Assembly (NCBI GenBank): GCA_949128115.1
Contig: OX421964.1
Span: forward strand, 32,356,177-32,420,176
Direction of reading: 5' to 3'
From: Anaspis maculata
Lineage: Eukaryota > Arthropoda > Insecta > Coleoptera > Scraptiidae
DNA: 64,000 nucleotides
Part shown: one piece after another, positions 36,259 through 49,700 of the stretch
How positions within the stretch are numbered: position 1 is the first letter of the stretch
Layout: each line of letters starts with the position of its first letter
Notes under the pieces: generated by a model
What the model was told of the DNA's origin: nothing
Seen by the model: the letters and a program-made list of their open reading frames with translations, nothing else
Databases searched by the model: none
Position numbers and translations under genes: made by a program

Positions 36259-37568
36259 TGGCCCCTAGTGCCATCCGGATCCGTGTCTTTACTTCAGCAG
36301 ATGGGACTGAACTGTGCTCCCGCACTTTAGTGATATATAAGTGTAATAAAATAAAAAATGCCCTTCTATTATGATCATAAAAAAAACAAATACAACACCC
36401 CCACACACTGTCACATATTAAAAAAAAAAAAAAAAGAAAATCTTATACAACCAAACCGATATTATTGCATTTTAACACTACTTCTCGTCCATTTTTATTT
36501 CCTTTCTTTTCTTATTACATTGTACTTGTGTGATAATCCAGAGTCAATATCTGACAGAGTGTTGTAAAAATTGGATTGACAAATCATCGTAACTACCATC
36601 CTCCTTGTTGATACTGATTTGTCAATTTGATTGTTGTAGTAAAATGGTTTAGAATTTGCGTCTTTGCGAAAGGTGTAAATTGTAAATCAGACATGTGTAT
36701 TTTATTAGTGTTTTTCAAATATGAACAGAAACAAAAAAAGTTTGAAGCACATGGTGCATGACATGTCTGAGTTTTATGTTGTTATGAATTTTTTTACAAT
36801 GGAGGTGTAGAGCTGCTCATTAGAGGTAGGTCATGTATCATGCGTCCCTTGGAGGGGGATGTTAGTTTCACATTCGTATATCTAAATAATAATATTATTA
36901 TGATAATATATTTTAATTTTAGTAGGTGTACAATGTAGTAAGGTGGCTGTACAGATTTTAAAGTGAAAGATACTACTAATCCCGTATGTATGGATGTCTC
37001 TTTATCCATGAGTATCATTGTATTATATTTGAATATAATTATTGAATTTACTATTATTAATTATTTTATTTGCTTGCTTATATATGGGTATATCATTATT
37101 CTGTATGCACAGAATCAGATTGTACAGGAAGTAAAAATCATACTCAATAAACCTATTACAGTATACCTCAAAGTGTTTTGTGGAAAACCTTGTCCTTATC
37201 AAGAGTTCCTTGATCGATTCATGCGTGATTCACGCTATCCGTGAACAACGCATTTTTTTCTTTTTTCGAAAATGGTTAAAAGAACCATTGGAGTTTTGAT
37301 GTCCAGAAATGAACTCGTTTTTTATGTCGTCGATCCCCCAGAACGCTTCGCAATTGGAAAGGGTTATTAAAAGGTCTATTTTTATCCCCATCCAGTGGAC
37401 GGAGCTGCCTGCGCTCAGAATACACACTCATAGTGGGGAATGGAGAAGGCTGTGTTGGCCCGTCAAAAAATGACGGCTACAGTTTATTTTACAATCATTA
37501 GACAATAATCATAACGTTACATCAATCTTGTAAATTTCACGTTTAATTCCGGTTAAGTTGTTCGGAAG
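36259..37568 (+). other. Rab5 3' UTR, then leader of the next gene
   Basis: AATAAA occurs near 36344 and again at about 37146, so Rab5 may have a short or a roughly 900-base 3' UTR. The next gene starts at 37569 on the same strand. Its leader has no visible intron and must lie after the Rab5 poly(A) site. No TATA box is evident. Confidence 0.5.
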
Positions 37569-37733
37569 ATGTTTTCGAGTGGTTCGTACCCCAACATCAG
37601 ATGCACCGCCACCGATAACGGTGGCGCACAATGCGGGCAGTACCTCAGTTTCGACGTCCTGGGGGACTTCAAGAGGCTCTACGAGAAGAAACTGGACGAA
37701 ATCGACAGGGACGGTGGAGGGGACTGCTTAGAG
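37569..37733 (+). CDS. Coiled-coil gene, exon 1 (start)
   Basis: Begins ATG TTT TCG AGT at 37569 and encodes 55 residues ending GGGDCLE before the donor GAG|GTAACT. It is the first ATG after a stop-rich leader and has strong codon bias, so the start is likely right. It contains two isolated cysteines (C12, C22) and a short LGDFKRLYEKKLDEIDR helix that begins the coiled coil. Confidence 0.8.
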
Positions 37734-40700
37734 GTAACTGGAAAAATGCATACGATTTTTTTTCTGTTTGGGAATTCCGATGTGTGGGTGCGGTTCCAGC
37801 TGTCAACCTGCCAAGCAGCCATGTTTCTTATCTCCAGCGAGAAGGAGGTGATACCTTCCTGACGTCAGTGCGCGCAATCAAACCCCGCCACATTTCAAAT
37901 TTGCCCTTGTTCAAAATCTCGTATATTGTTACAGTACTTATTAAACTCAGTGCAAAATCATGTTTGCTTTCAGTTAAAAAACCTGGTGCAGAAGAAATGG
38001 ATAGAAGACCTCACGGAACAGACGGAGATGATGGCCAAAGTTATAAAAGAGCTCGAAAATGAAGCAACAGAGAGGGTCAAAAAGTTAGAAGAAAAACTGG
38101 ACCAGAGCGCCAAATGTGCATGTGCTGTAAGTTGATGTTTGGGAGAGTGTTATTAGGAACCCTTAAGAGTTGTTTTATCTGTGAGCAATTAAATTTTTAA
38201 ATATAGAATCCATATGCGTCAAATGCATAATTCTCTCAATATGTCAATACAAAAGATTGTTATTCCTAGTATGATCAATAATCGTTAAATGTAATCAATT
38301 GAAGAGTGAACACATTATTATAACATTGAGACTTGTTAGATACAGGTACCTATAAAATCTAATAAAACGAAAATAAAGTTTTTTTTTCATAATGATCATC
38401 TCACAATAACAATACATAATATTATCTACCTCTAACAATACTTAATGATAAACAACTCTGAAAGGTTCTCTGTAATTAAATCTTTTGTTATTCAATAAGA
38501 AGACGTCACTAGCAAAATATGTTTCATTTGATCAAAATTAGGTGTAGGTAGACGGGCAGGCATATTATTTTTCCGAATATTTTCCGTAAAATTTCTCCAA
38601 TATTTCCATTGGAATAAAACATACCTACACCTATGGTTCAAAAACAACACCTATACTGTTCAAAAAAGACGTAATTATGACGTATAGGTAGGCAAACAAA
38701 AATACTTTAGTAACTTTCTGTCAAGTCGTGAATGTCTGAACATGTATATTCTGACAGCTATCACTGCGGTCAATGTTAGATTCTCAGTATTTTTTACAGC
38801 GTTTTGCAAAGATTTCTCGTTGTCTTTGTACTAAAAATTAGATACTATACATGGACATGGACGAAGTAGAAATAAAGGGCGGTAAATATAACAATGCAAA
38901 ACTTTTGCAATTTCAGCATGCTCCCGTTTGAACAAAATAGTAGGTATTTCATGTAAAAAGTAGGTACCTACGCAAAATGAATCTTTAGCGGACTAGTCCG
39001 CTTGCTTAGCTTCCTAAGAGCGGTTGAGTCCGCTAAAGCGTTTTGCGTGCGTGTTGGTATACATACAACATTTTCCAAGCTCTCTCTAACTACCAATTTG
39101 TGTAACTGTTATTAAATCAACGATACAACGCCTTGACAACATCTTTAAAGTACAGTTCGCTAAATACGTTTTTTGCCGACTCAAAACAGTCCGAAAAATG
39201 ACTATTTTAGAGACACAATAGGGTCTATTCTGTAACGTTTTAACGGGCCAGTAAAATTTTAAAAGGCGTTGGTCACCCGCAGTAGTCCAGGAATTTTAGA
39301 AAAAATAGCGAACAAGAACGAAAGCGAGCCGGATTTTTTAATATAAGCTCAGTTAAGCATGTAGTTCAACATAGTAAAAGTCCTCAAGAATCCGGTGTGA
39401 GCTTCGGCCGTTGTGGCCTCGAGAAGAACTTGAGGATCAGTTTTTCGCGTATATCTCGTGAACAATGGCACTTAGGAAGAAAGTGTTGAGGAAAATTGTT
39501 GAAAATTTTATTGTCTATAAGAAAGGTCCTTAGACATTCCATCGTCAGTCCACTCCTTCTTCATCAAAACAAAAGAAAATTAAATAATCCAGATGCTCGA
39601 TGCTGAAGACTGTATGGACCTTGAGTTTTATGATGGCGGGGTGCCACTTGGTGGAGGTGTTGTTCGATCTATTTTGTTTTGACTGAAACTATTTGCCATC
39701 AATACCAACTCTGCCGGCGGCATATACAGGGTGGATTGAAAATAAAAAGTTGAACAAATGTACCTCAAGAACCAAAATAGGTGAAGACATATAAATCGAC
39801 AAAAAGATTTCTTATTTCATGGTCATGAAGTCGTCGTAAATTCAAATCAAATATGTTGAGCCGTTTCTGACATATCTTCAGAAGACTGAAGTCGTTGCGA
39901 AAAAAACTAGTTTTCCATATATCAGTAATTCTTCAGATATTGAATCGAGACGTGATGTTTCGAATCGAAACAATGATAAATAACATTTAAAATCAAATAA
40001 TAGTGAAAAACACTCTCTAGGCCAACTACTTTTAGGAAAAACACAGTGAACTTTTTTTCTGATGATTAGACGAAAACATTATTTTTTTCAGTTTTTTCAA
40101 GATATTTCAAGAACGGCTCAAGATATCTGATTCAAGTTTACGAGGACTTCATGACCATGGAATCAGAATTATTTATGGCGATTTACATGTCTTCACCTAT
40201 TTTGGTTCTTGAGGTACAAATGTTCAACATTTTATTTTTATTTCACCCTGTATATGCCGCCGGCTTAGTTCGTATTGATGGCTTCAAGTTTCAATCAAAA
40301 AATAGTGGACCAACCAACAACTCTACGAAGTGGCACTCCGCCATCATAAAACTCAAGGTCCATACAGTCTTCAGCATCGAGCATCTGGATTATTTTAATT
40401 TTCTTGTGTTTTGACGAAGAAGGAGTAGACTGACGATGAAATGTGTAAGGACCTTTCTTATAGACAATAAAATTTTCAACAATTTCTTTCCGAGCACTTT
40501 CTTTCTAAGTGCCATCGTTCACAAGATATACGCGAAAAACTGATCCTCAAGTTCTTCTCGAGGCCACAACGGCCGAAGCTCACACCGGATTCTTGAGGAC
40601 TTTTACTATGTTAAACTACATGCTTAACTGAGCTTATATACAAAAATCCGGCTCGCTTTCATTTTTGTTCGCTATTTGCGATTTTAACAGCTAAAATTCC

Positions 40701-43700
40701 TGGACTACAGGAACGATCAGAATTCGGCTTTACGATTGGCTGAATTTTTCAACGGCCTTTAAATTTTGACGGGTTTGATACAGAATCGCCACTATTACCC
40801 ACTAAAAATGGATTTTTCCAGATTCCAACACCAAAAGCTTGAAGAGTGACATTATATTTCGAAACCGTTTTTGAATTTTTCGGTCATCTCCTTTTAGTAA
40901 GGGAGACGGACGCAGTTTTAGTACCCCGATCGAGTTATGTGTAGAGACTATCAACTAATGTATCGAGAAAATATGTGCAACCATAGAATGGCAATCCTGC
41001 CTAAGTAAATCCTACTGCCGGAAATGCAATGATTAAATAATTTAAAAATTGTAAAATACAACCATTTGTTTTGTTAACAAATGTCAGTCACATTGTTAAT
41101 GGCACACAACAATCACCCCCTTCACGCACCCCTGCCGCAGAAACTCATCTATATCCCATACACTTTCTATTTTCAGTAGAATGACTTTTTGGAGCAAAAA
41201 TAAAGTGACAAGCTGAAGCGCGGGGAGAATACGGCCGATGGCCGCTGATAGTTTCGCTTCGAAACTTTGCCATCAGCCGTAGTCGTAGCCCCCCCAGCTT
41301 GTCATTCTATTTTTGCTCCAAAAAGTCATTCTACAGAAAATAGAAAGTGTATGGGATATAGGTAGTTTTGCGTACGCGTAAGGATAGTTGCTTAGCAGCA
41401 CAATGTAGGTTCTGACAGGGGCGTGTAAAGGGGGTGCTTGTTGTGTGCCATCAACAATATGTGACTGACATTTGTTGAGAAAAATTTTGAAGGTTGTATT
41501 TTACAATTTTTAAATTATTTAATTAATTACATTTCCGGCAGGATTTACTTAGGCAGGATTGCCATTCCATGGTTGCACATATTTTCTCGATACATAGATA
41601 GATAGTCTCAAAACATAACTCGATTGGTGTACTAAACATGCGTCCGTCTTCCGGACTATTTATTTACAGGGTAATTTATAAATATTTTTGTCTCAAAAAC
41701 ATTTTTTCCAATTTTTACAGGTTATTTTAACAAAAATGCTACAAGTGTCTTATATCTTTGTGAAGAGAAAAAAAAGGTGAGTTTTATGGAATGGATAAAT
41801 GATATAATGGTGTCCATAAGAAAAAATTAAGTTGACTGTCATATCTCAAAAACTAGTAAGCGCAGGAAAAAATTATTAACGTCAATCGATCAAGGACCTT
41901 CAACAATATGTCACGATACCAATTTTCAAATTGATAGCTGTCATAATAAAGAAATGATTTGAAATCTTCGAATTTGGCATTTTTCAGTTTGTTTGGAATA
42001 TTTCATAAATGACCAAAGATATCTTGGATATCTTGACATATTTGAGATAGTCATAAAATTGCGCAATTTTTTTGTAATTTAACCGACTTTGTATCTCTTA
42101 CCGTTTCCGAGATACCAATAGCACAGAATTGTTCTGAATTGAATTATTCTGTGCCAATAGTGAGCGTTGAAAAACGGGACACCTGTATATGGTTCTATTC
42201 TGTAAAACTAGTTCTAGTGTACATGTTGCTTTCGCCTCCCCTCACCAGGCTGTAGTATCCAAGTTAATGGTGCGATTCTCTAAAAAGTTACATTCCATAA
42301 ATAGGCCAGGCGGTAGGTCATTCTGGATAGAAAAAATTCCGACCAAAGCTTTTATGGTGTCAAACTCTTCGTAAGGTCAGTAGGTATCTACCACTGAGTT
42401 TCCGCCCAAAAACGAGTTGTGCTAATTCCTCCACATCTGCCCAAAGGTAAGAGATGTCTTGAAGGTGCAAAAAGACCTGTTAAACCCCAGTACTTTTTCA
42501 TTTTATTTGCCTCAATGCAAACGTAAAGCTCTAACGCAAACATTGGAAGCATTTGTCATCATCTCTGTGCCAGTCTTGCTGTTGGAAAAAAAGATTTCTT
42601 TGTGCGGGTCAAATAAATCACATTTAATTGTTTTCCCACACAAGAAAACGATGGAGCATCATGTATTTTGGATGTTTCCTAATAACTTGTACTCACTGAG
42701 CCCATTTATGGCGTTAAAAATTCAATAACAGCATTTTGGAAGATGTTGCCCGCTAAGAAGAGAATAATTTTTACCCGTCTGTTCAGCAGGAGTTTTTTCA
42801 ATTTTACCAAACACCGTTCTCGAAAATTTTAAAGGAAATGACAAGCTGGAACTGTTTTCTAATGATATTATATCTGGCCTAACCGCGGCACGCTTTTTGG
42901 GAGTGTAGGAAACTGATTTCTTTCGAGCGGTTCTATTTTACCCGCGTGCGGCCATGCCTACTTGACATAGACCGGACTGATTACACAAGCTTGGAAATGT
43001 ATTCTCTTCCAGCTTTGAAACACGACCATTAATGATGAATTAATGTATGATTTCTTCATAAATCAATGTACAAAGTCTCAATAATAATGGTCGCGTTTTA
43101 AAGCTGGGAAAGAGTACATTTCCAAGCTCGTGTAATCAGTCCGGTCTATGTCAAGTAGGCACGGCCGCACACTGGTGAAACAGGACCTCTCGAAAAGAAA
43201 ATAGTTTTTTCAGACTTTCAAGTGCGTGCCTCGGTTAAGCCAGGCACGATATCGTTAGAGAAGAGTTTGAGCTTTTCATTCCTTATGAAATTTTCGCAAA
43301 CGGTGTTTGGTGAAATTGAAAAAATTGCTGCTGAACAGGCGGGTGAAAATTATTCACTTTTTTGCTGGCGACATCTTCAAAAATGCTGTTATTGAAATTT
43401 TAATGCCATAGATGGACTCAGTGAGTACAAGTCATTAGAAAACATCCAAAATACATGTTGCTCCATCGTTTTCTTGTGTGGAAAAACAATATAATGTGAT
43501 TTATCTGATCCGCACAAAGACCTTTTTTTTTCAACAGTAAGACTGGCACAGAGATGATGACAGATGCTTCCAATGTTTGCGTAAGAGTTGTACGTTTGCA
43601 TTTAGGCAAATATAACAAAAAAGTACGGAGGTTTAACAGCTCTTTTTGCACTTTCGAGGCATCCTTTACCTTCGCGCAGATGTGGAGGAATCAGCACAAC

Positions 43701-46700
43701 TCGTTTTTGGGCGGAAACTCAGTGGTAGGTAACTACTGACCTTACGAAGAGTTTGACACCATAAAAGCTTTGGTTGGAGTTTTTTCCAGATTGTAGTGAT
43801 TTTACCGACATACCGCCTGGCCTAAAAGGCTCTGTTACGCTGTTATTACCTAGGTGACAGCCAATGGCTGACAGAAATTTTTACACAACAGAGCGTTTAT
43901 GGAATGTTATTTTTTACAGAATAGCACTATAAATTATGGCTATTCAATGATAAAAGCTATTTTTTAAGTAAAGGAAGGGGGCACCCTCAATTCAGCAACC
44001 ATTTCGGAGCATGAGGTCTGTCTTCATGTCCTTGGAGTTGAAACCCAGAAAAAAAGTTCAAGCGGCCGGACTGTGCTGTGCTACTGGCTGTGCTGAACTC
44101 TCAGAAATTTTTGCACTGTTTTATTTACCATCCTGTAGGAACTTCATGTGAGACATCAACTTTTTGCTAAAGTTACAGTCCAACAGACAAAGGCTGGACT
44201 AGCGAGCAGCGGTCAAAACAGATATGGAATCGTTCCCAGCAATCCAACTTCACTCAATTCCAAAATTAGGATAAAATGGTCGTGTAACGTTTATTTGTTA
44301 ATCAGTTTATTTCATTCTCGCCTAAAAACAGCTGCCAGAATAAAATCTGTATCTGCTACAATAATGGAGAGGAAAGGGTTAATCAAAAAATAGATATTTA
44401 AAATACGGCTACATTATTATGTGACGTACGTTTTATTGTGTATTGGCACTGCTGTATTCTACAGGGTGTTATGAATTTCATAGGGCAAAAATGTGGTTTT
44501 GTGAAACATTTTGGTGAAAATGGAAGTGAACTGATGAAAATTAGTATCGCGATAATGTGTGCTTCAGTCACTCTGATTTTTTATGTTTTCTGTATGTGTT
44601 CTTTTCCAAAAATTCTTCTTCTTTCTGGCAAACCTAGACCGAAAATGTTGAAAATGGTTCGTCTTCTCCTCATTTTCAATACACATTTGCTAGATAATGT
44701 CGCCAGTTAAGTTGTGATGTTTTTTTGTCAAATGGGATGCTTCAAAGCAAGTAAATAAGTGATTGATCCATATTATGATTTCTATCGATTTTAAGGGAGG
44801 AGTTAGATTGGTGAAGTAAAGCGTTGCGGATCCTTGACAAGAATTTGCCTTTCAGCCTCTTTCGAAAGTTTCAGGGAGGTACTGTGAATAGGGTCCTTGC
44901 TTGCATTTTATTTTAAGACGATTAATGTATAATATCATCAAAAATGTTGTTAACAATACCTAATATCCGACCAAAAAAATTCTTTACGAAAAAATTACAA
45001 CTTTAAAATTCTGGGTCAAAATTTGAAATACATTTTTCGTAACAAAAAACACGGCTATTTTGTACTGGCCATACTGACGTCACAACGCAGTGACACCTTG
45101 AACCTCTACTTGGCAACCGTCGCTATCTGTAACCAAGCAGTGGTGTAGTCAGGCTGTCCAAAACAGGTTGCCGGCCTCAAGCACCTTTGAAAATTATTTT
45201 AAAATGGTTTGTTGTTGATATTGCTATTGATCCCTGTAGCTTTTAGCTTTCGAAATAGACCTGAATGGTAAATTTCCATCGAGGAATGAACCCGCTGGAT
45301 TGATTCCTGTCCAACTCTATTCTTTATCTGATCTGCGTTTCCTGGATGCTCAGTTAAATTTTTTATTCGAATTAGCCAATAGCAAAACGAGAATAATTTG
45401 AGAATGAAATTTAACCAGTCTCCAGGGACCGAGCATGGATGATCAAAATAGGGTGCCTGCCTGCCATCGCTATGCCTGATTGCCATTTGGGCAAAACTTG
45501 CTAGCATTCGACATTCGTTCGAACCTTATCTTTATTATTACTTGAGCATAAATGCTGTATTCATTGGCTCTTGTTTGTTATTTATGCTTTCTGCTCTTTT
45601 TTTTTGTGATCATAAACTCGCTTTGGAACGTTAAAATCTCAATAATAATCACTTACTGATTTGTAGCTAGGTAATTTTATTCTGACGTCAGCAGAGTAAT
45701 GCAAATTTCATAAATTGCCACTGCACGTCTTTCATTATAAAGTTTATCACTACACCGATTCGTCCAAGAGCTTATTATTGTATTGGTGGTTTGCGATTTA
45801 TGTTGAAACTGCTTTGTGAATGAAAACCTTTACCTAATAATAATATTATTTGATGATACTTTGATCAAAGTTCCAATTTTTATTCACGTTACTGTCATTC
45901 CCACGCATTTTTCTTCGCCTCCAGTGAAATCCCCGCGTTTCCAATCTGTGCCAGTTTCAAGTGTTCCCTTCCCAGCACTTTGTTCCTCCAGAAAATGCAT
46001 AAAAGGCATGTGGTTTTTCCTGCAGGTGATGAAAAGGTATCAGTCATACGACTTTTCGATAGACTCAGACGAAACTTTCCAGAAAACCAGCTATCTGGAA
46101 AGCGACATCAGGAACTTGTTGGAATTCATCGGACGCGTCAGGGACGATGGCCGCTGGAGCATAGACGGACTCCAGTTTTACAATGTAGAGTACTCCGATC
46201 TTTTCGGAGGAAGCCCAAATTACAGCAACAAACGCGCGTGAGTAACGAGGAAAATCCGAATACTCAATCGAATTCCTAATATATTTTTTTGTAGGTGTGA
46301 ACGGGGGATCTATCCTAGAGAAAAGGTACTTTACGGCCGAAGATAGAAATTTCACGTGTGCTATAACTGACCTCTGCATTTTGTACCAAAAGCTGGAAAT
46401 ATATTGTGTCTTTGTACATACCTACTTCAATGATTTTATATGTTTTTACTTTATTTCTGTTTCAATGAACTGTGTGAAATAATTCGCGGCTTGTTTTAGG
46501 AAGTCATACCGATTAATGGGAATAATAACGATGATGAAGCGTAAGTAATATGATTTGATTGTATAGTAGATGACCATGTTGCATTTCATTTCAAGAACAC
46601 GGCTCAGCAAAGAACTGGAGTATTTGAAATCGTTTGGAAATATTGAAGAGATGTCGCGGGAGCTCAAAAAAAAGACTGCTGAGTTTGATGCCTTGAAACA

Positions 46701-49700
46701 GGTAAAGTTTTTTAAGCACTTCAATTTTCTATTCGCTTGCTCGTCGCGATAAGCTGTATGATATTCAAATGACCAGTCAATCCAGGTCATTGATTAAGGT
46801 TCGGTGCACGAACCACTGGCGTTCTTGGGTGAACACGGGGTAAGTTCAACTCACTCCACAAGCAGAAATAAACGACAAATGGATACTGAATGCAGACGGC
46901 GCTGGATTTGAACTTGACGGATTGTTTGAATATCTTACAGAATGGTGTGACGAGACGAGGAATAGTTTCATTTCAACATAAGATTGCCTTCAATTTATTC
47001 GATTTTGTCTGTAGGCAATGTTCGATATGAGAGCCGCATTAACAGAAGAAGTGGCCTGTAAACACGATATGATTTCGGCGTTACGTAAAGACACACAACA
47101 ACTGGAAGAGCGATGCTTACAAGCTGACAAACAGACCGCGTTCAAAGACGACATCATAAAAGAATTGCGAAAAGAAATCAAACAGATGAAACAACAGGTG
47201 AGGTTTTAAATAGCTCGGAAGGCATCCTCTATCCCCGCATCCCAAATAATCCCGTCCTCTGTAGAATCATGGCTATAAGAAAGTCATAAAGCACTTGGTG
47301 AAGGACCGCACTGATGAAGTTATTGGTGTCGAACACACCAACAATTCGGAAAAGGCGCGGTTTTCGACGGTGATTTTCATCGATGACAGCGGCAATAAGC
47401 GAACGGAAAAACAAGAAAGTGGCTTGACGAATTGTTGTGGTAACGTTGATTGCGAAGTTTGTGGTAATAAGAACCAAATGGGAGAAGTAACTCTGAGCAA
47501 GTCCGAGACTGATTTGGTGAACGGTTGTTCGGTGGAAGAAACGCCCGTGAAGGAACGCTCGAAATTCACATTTCCACGATCGAATCGGAGACACTTTGAG
47601 ACTTGCGTGAAGCACTTGGAAGGTTTCAAAGAAACGTGCGATTTCGACGAAGAGAAAAAGAATTTTAGTTTTTGATGTTCAAACCTGTTATTGTTAGTAT
47701 TAAACTTTGATATTGTTCGAGCTTTTTTTACTTTTCTCGCGATCTGAAGCTCGTCGCTGTACTATTTCTACAGACGCAGTATTTCCGAACGTTTATTCAA
47801 CAGCAAGCCAACATTCAGGATCGGTAAACTTTAACTGCTATGAAAATTCGTCGGGGAATAAATATGGACCAGATTGTTCTTACCAAGATGCTAAGAAAAA
47901 ATGCCAAATTTTATGAAATCGCTTGTTCGGTTGTCTGGTCTGAGAGTTGCAAACATGTCTGGCTGCACCCACTTCCCCCTTGAAGAAGCAAAGCAATTTT
48001 GGGCAGCTGTAGTTTTTTTGGCTTCTTCCTCCTCTGTGACGACGATTGTTGTCTTTAGCTAACAAAACTAAATGCTCAATTGCTCGCTCGTGAAATCTTA
48101 TAAAAAATTGCTACTTAGTAACGACATCTAAGCTGAAGAATACCTTTTTGGGATAGATTGATGTTTGTTTTCAACATGTCAATCCAGTGTAAACATTTTA
48201 GATTCGCGGGAATGCAGCATCTATTATGGGTACTTTCCCTGCTGGAAACATTGAGGAACAACTTTTATAGTGTTGTAAAACTTCTATTATACAATATTTT
48301 AATTAAAAAAAAAAAAAAAATAGATTCACGTCTATTAAGTCTGAAGAGTCGATCTAATCCTATAAACAAATTTAAAATATTTTACGGCATACTTAATGAA
48401 AACTTTGACCATGATGCTCGTCCTATTATACCGAGTGTCTCAAAAGTATCGCATTTCGAGTCCAGAGCGATACATGGAATCCACTCAAGAGCGTGTAAAA
48501 AAATAGGTATATTAATGACGTTTATTTCTGAAGGTATGGGGATCAAAATATAGCACTTCGATCGCCTGTGTATCGTGTGTATTCACATCAGGTATGAGTC
48601 ACTGGAGTGTAACAAAGCTTTTACGTAATTTTTAAAAGACGACGCGCGAATACTTTGACTAAAAAAAACCGCCTTATTGAAAAATAAAAATTCCCAATCC
48701 TCCTCTGGCTTTTCATTTTTCGCTTAATTCTGAAATCATTTTGTTTTCTACATACCTATGGCTTTTTTCCATTTTATAGGATCATGTGGAAAAAGAAGAG
48801 ATCGCTGAAATGAAGAAGAAAATTGGAATTCTCACTTTAGAGCTGAAAAAAATTAAAGATGAGCAGGTCGGTGCGGTCTAGAGCAAAAGAAAAATATAGC
48901 TATTCATATCGAGTTTTTTCTTCTAGAATGTTGAACATTCTTGCATAGAGTTGACCACAAATTGTGAGAATATCGACTCGGTTTGCGATGGCGATGCGAC
49001 CGTGTGTTTCGAAAACTGCAACTGCCGTTCGTGCAAGAAACTTAAATCTGAAGGAGAATCTGATTGTAATGACTCCAGAGCTAGAACGCAGCGTCAACGA
49101 CTTGCTGAGTGCAAGTGCAGCGACAACTGCACCAGGAAAGAAGTAAGTACATGACGCGGTGCTCATTTTCCACCGTAAATAGTGGAAGCAGGTACCAAAG
49201 GACCCCTTATTGCTTGTAAGACCTGTGTGAACATCTAGCAATTTCGACTACGAAGCTCCGTGTGAGTGACTCGAAAATATTAACTCCCATTTTCCGTAGC
49301 TCCAGAACAAAAATGATATAATACAAGTACAAAACGACACGCTGGAAATGCTCCAAGACCAGCTGCAAGCATGTAAAGAAAGAGAAGTCAAGCTGATCGA
49401 AGATATTCACTTGAAAGAAATCGAAATGCACGATTTGAGAACGAAATGCGAAAACTTGGAACATGCGCTGGTTCACATGCAGGAACGGGCTGAAAATCTG
49501 GAAAGAGCCGTAAGTTTTATTTTATATTATTCTTTGACAGTTGGTACAATGCTGTAGTTTTGCTTATTTGCTTGTATTCGCCACCGCAGGTCGATTTGTA
49601 TTCAAATTCGGTCAATGTTTTGGAAGCCACTGAAGAAAAATCAAGAATTGAGGTAGGTGTTTCATAGTCAATTTTTTTTGACAAAATAATAAAGTTACCG

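Larger units (their letters stand above)
38127..46025 (+). other. 7.9-kb intron crowded with palindromic elements
   Basis: It runs from GTAAGT to TTCCTGCAG. Between 39224 and 43925 it is essentially a row of foldback elements (four annotated separately). The ends, 38127-39223 and 43926-44819, show nothing recognisable except a single MITE-like terminus, TACAGGGTGTTATGAA near 44460. A missed small exon cannot be excluded. Confidence 0.75.

Noticed and set aside
45816..46025. N-terminal extension of the exon at 46026, giving a separate gene start
   Set aside because: The TTTTCCTGCAG acceptor and the phase match to exon 2 favour an internal exon. The upstream frame has no coding character.
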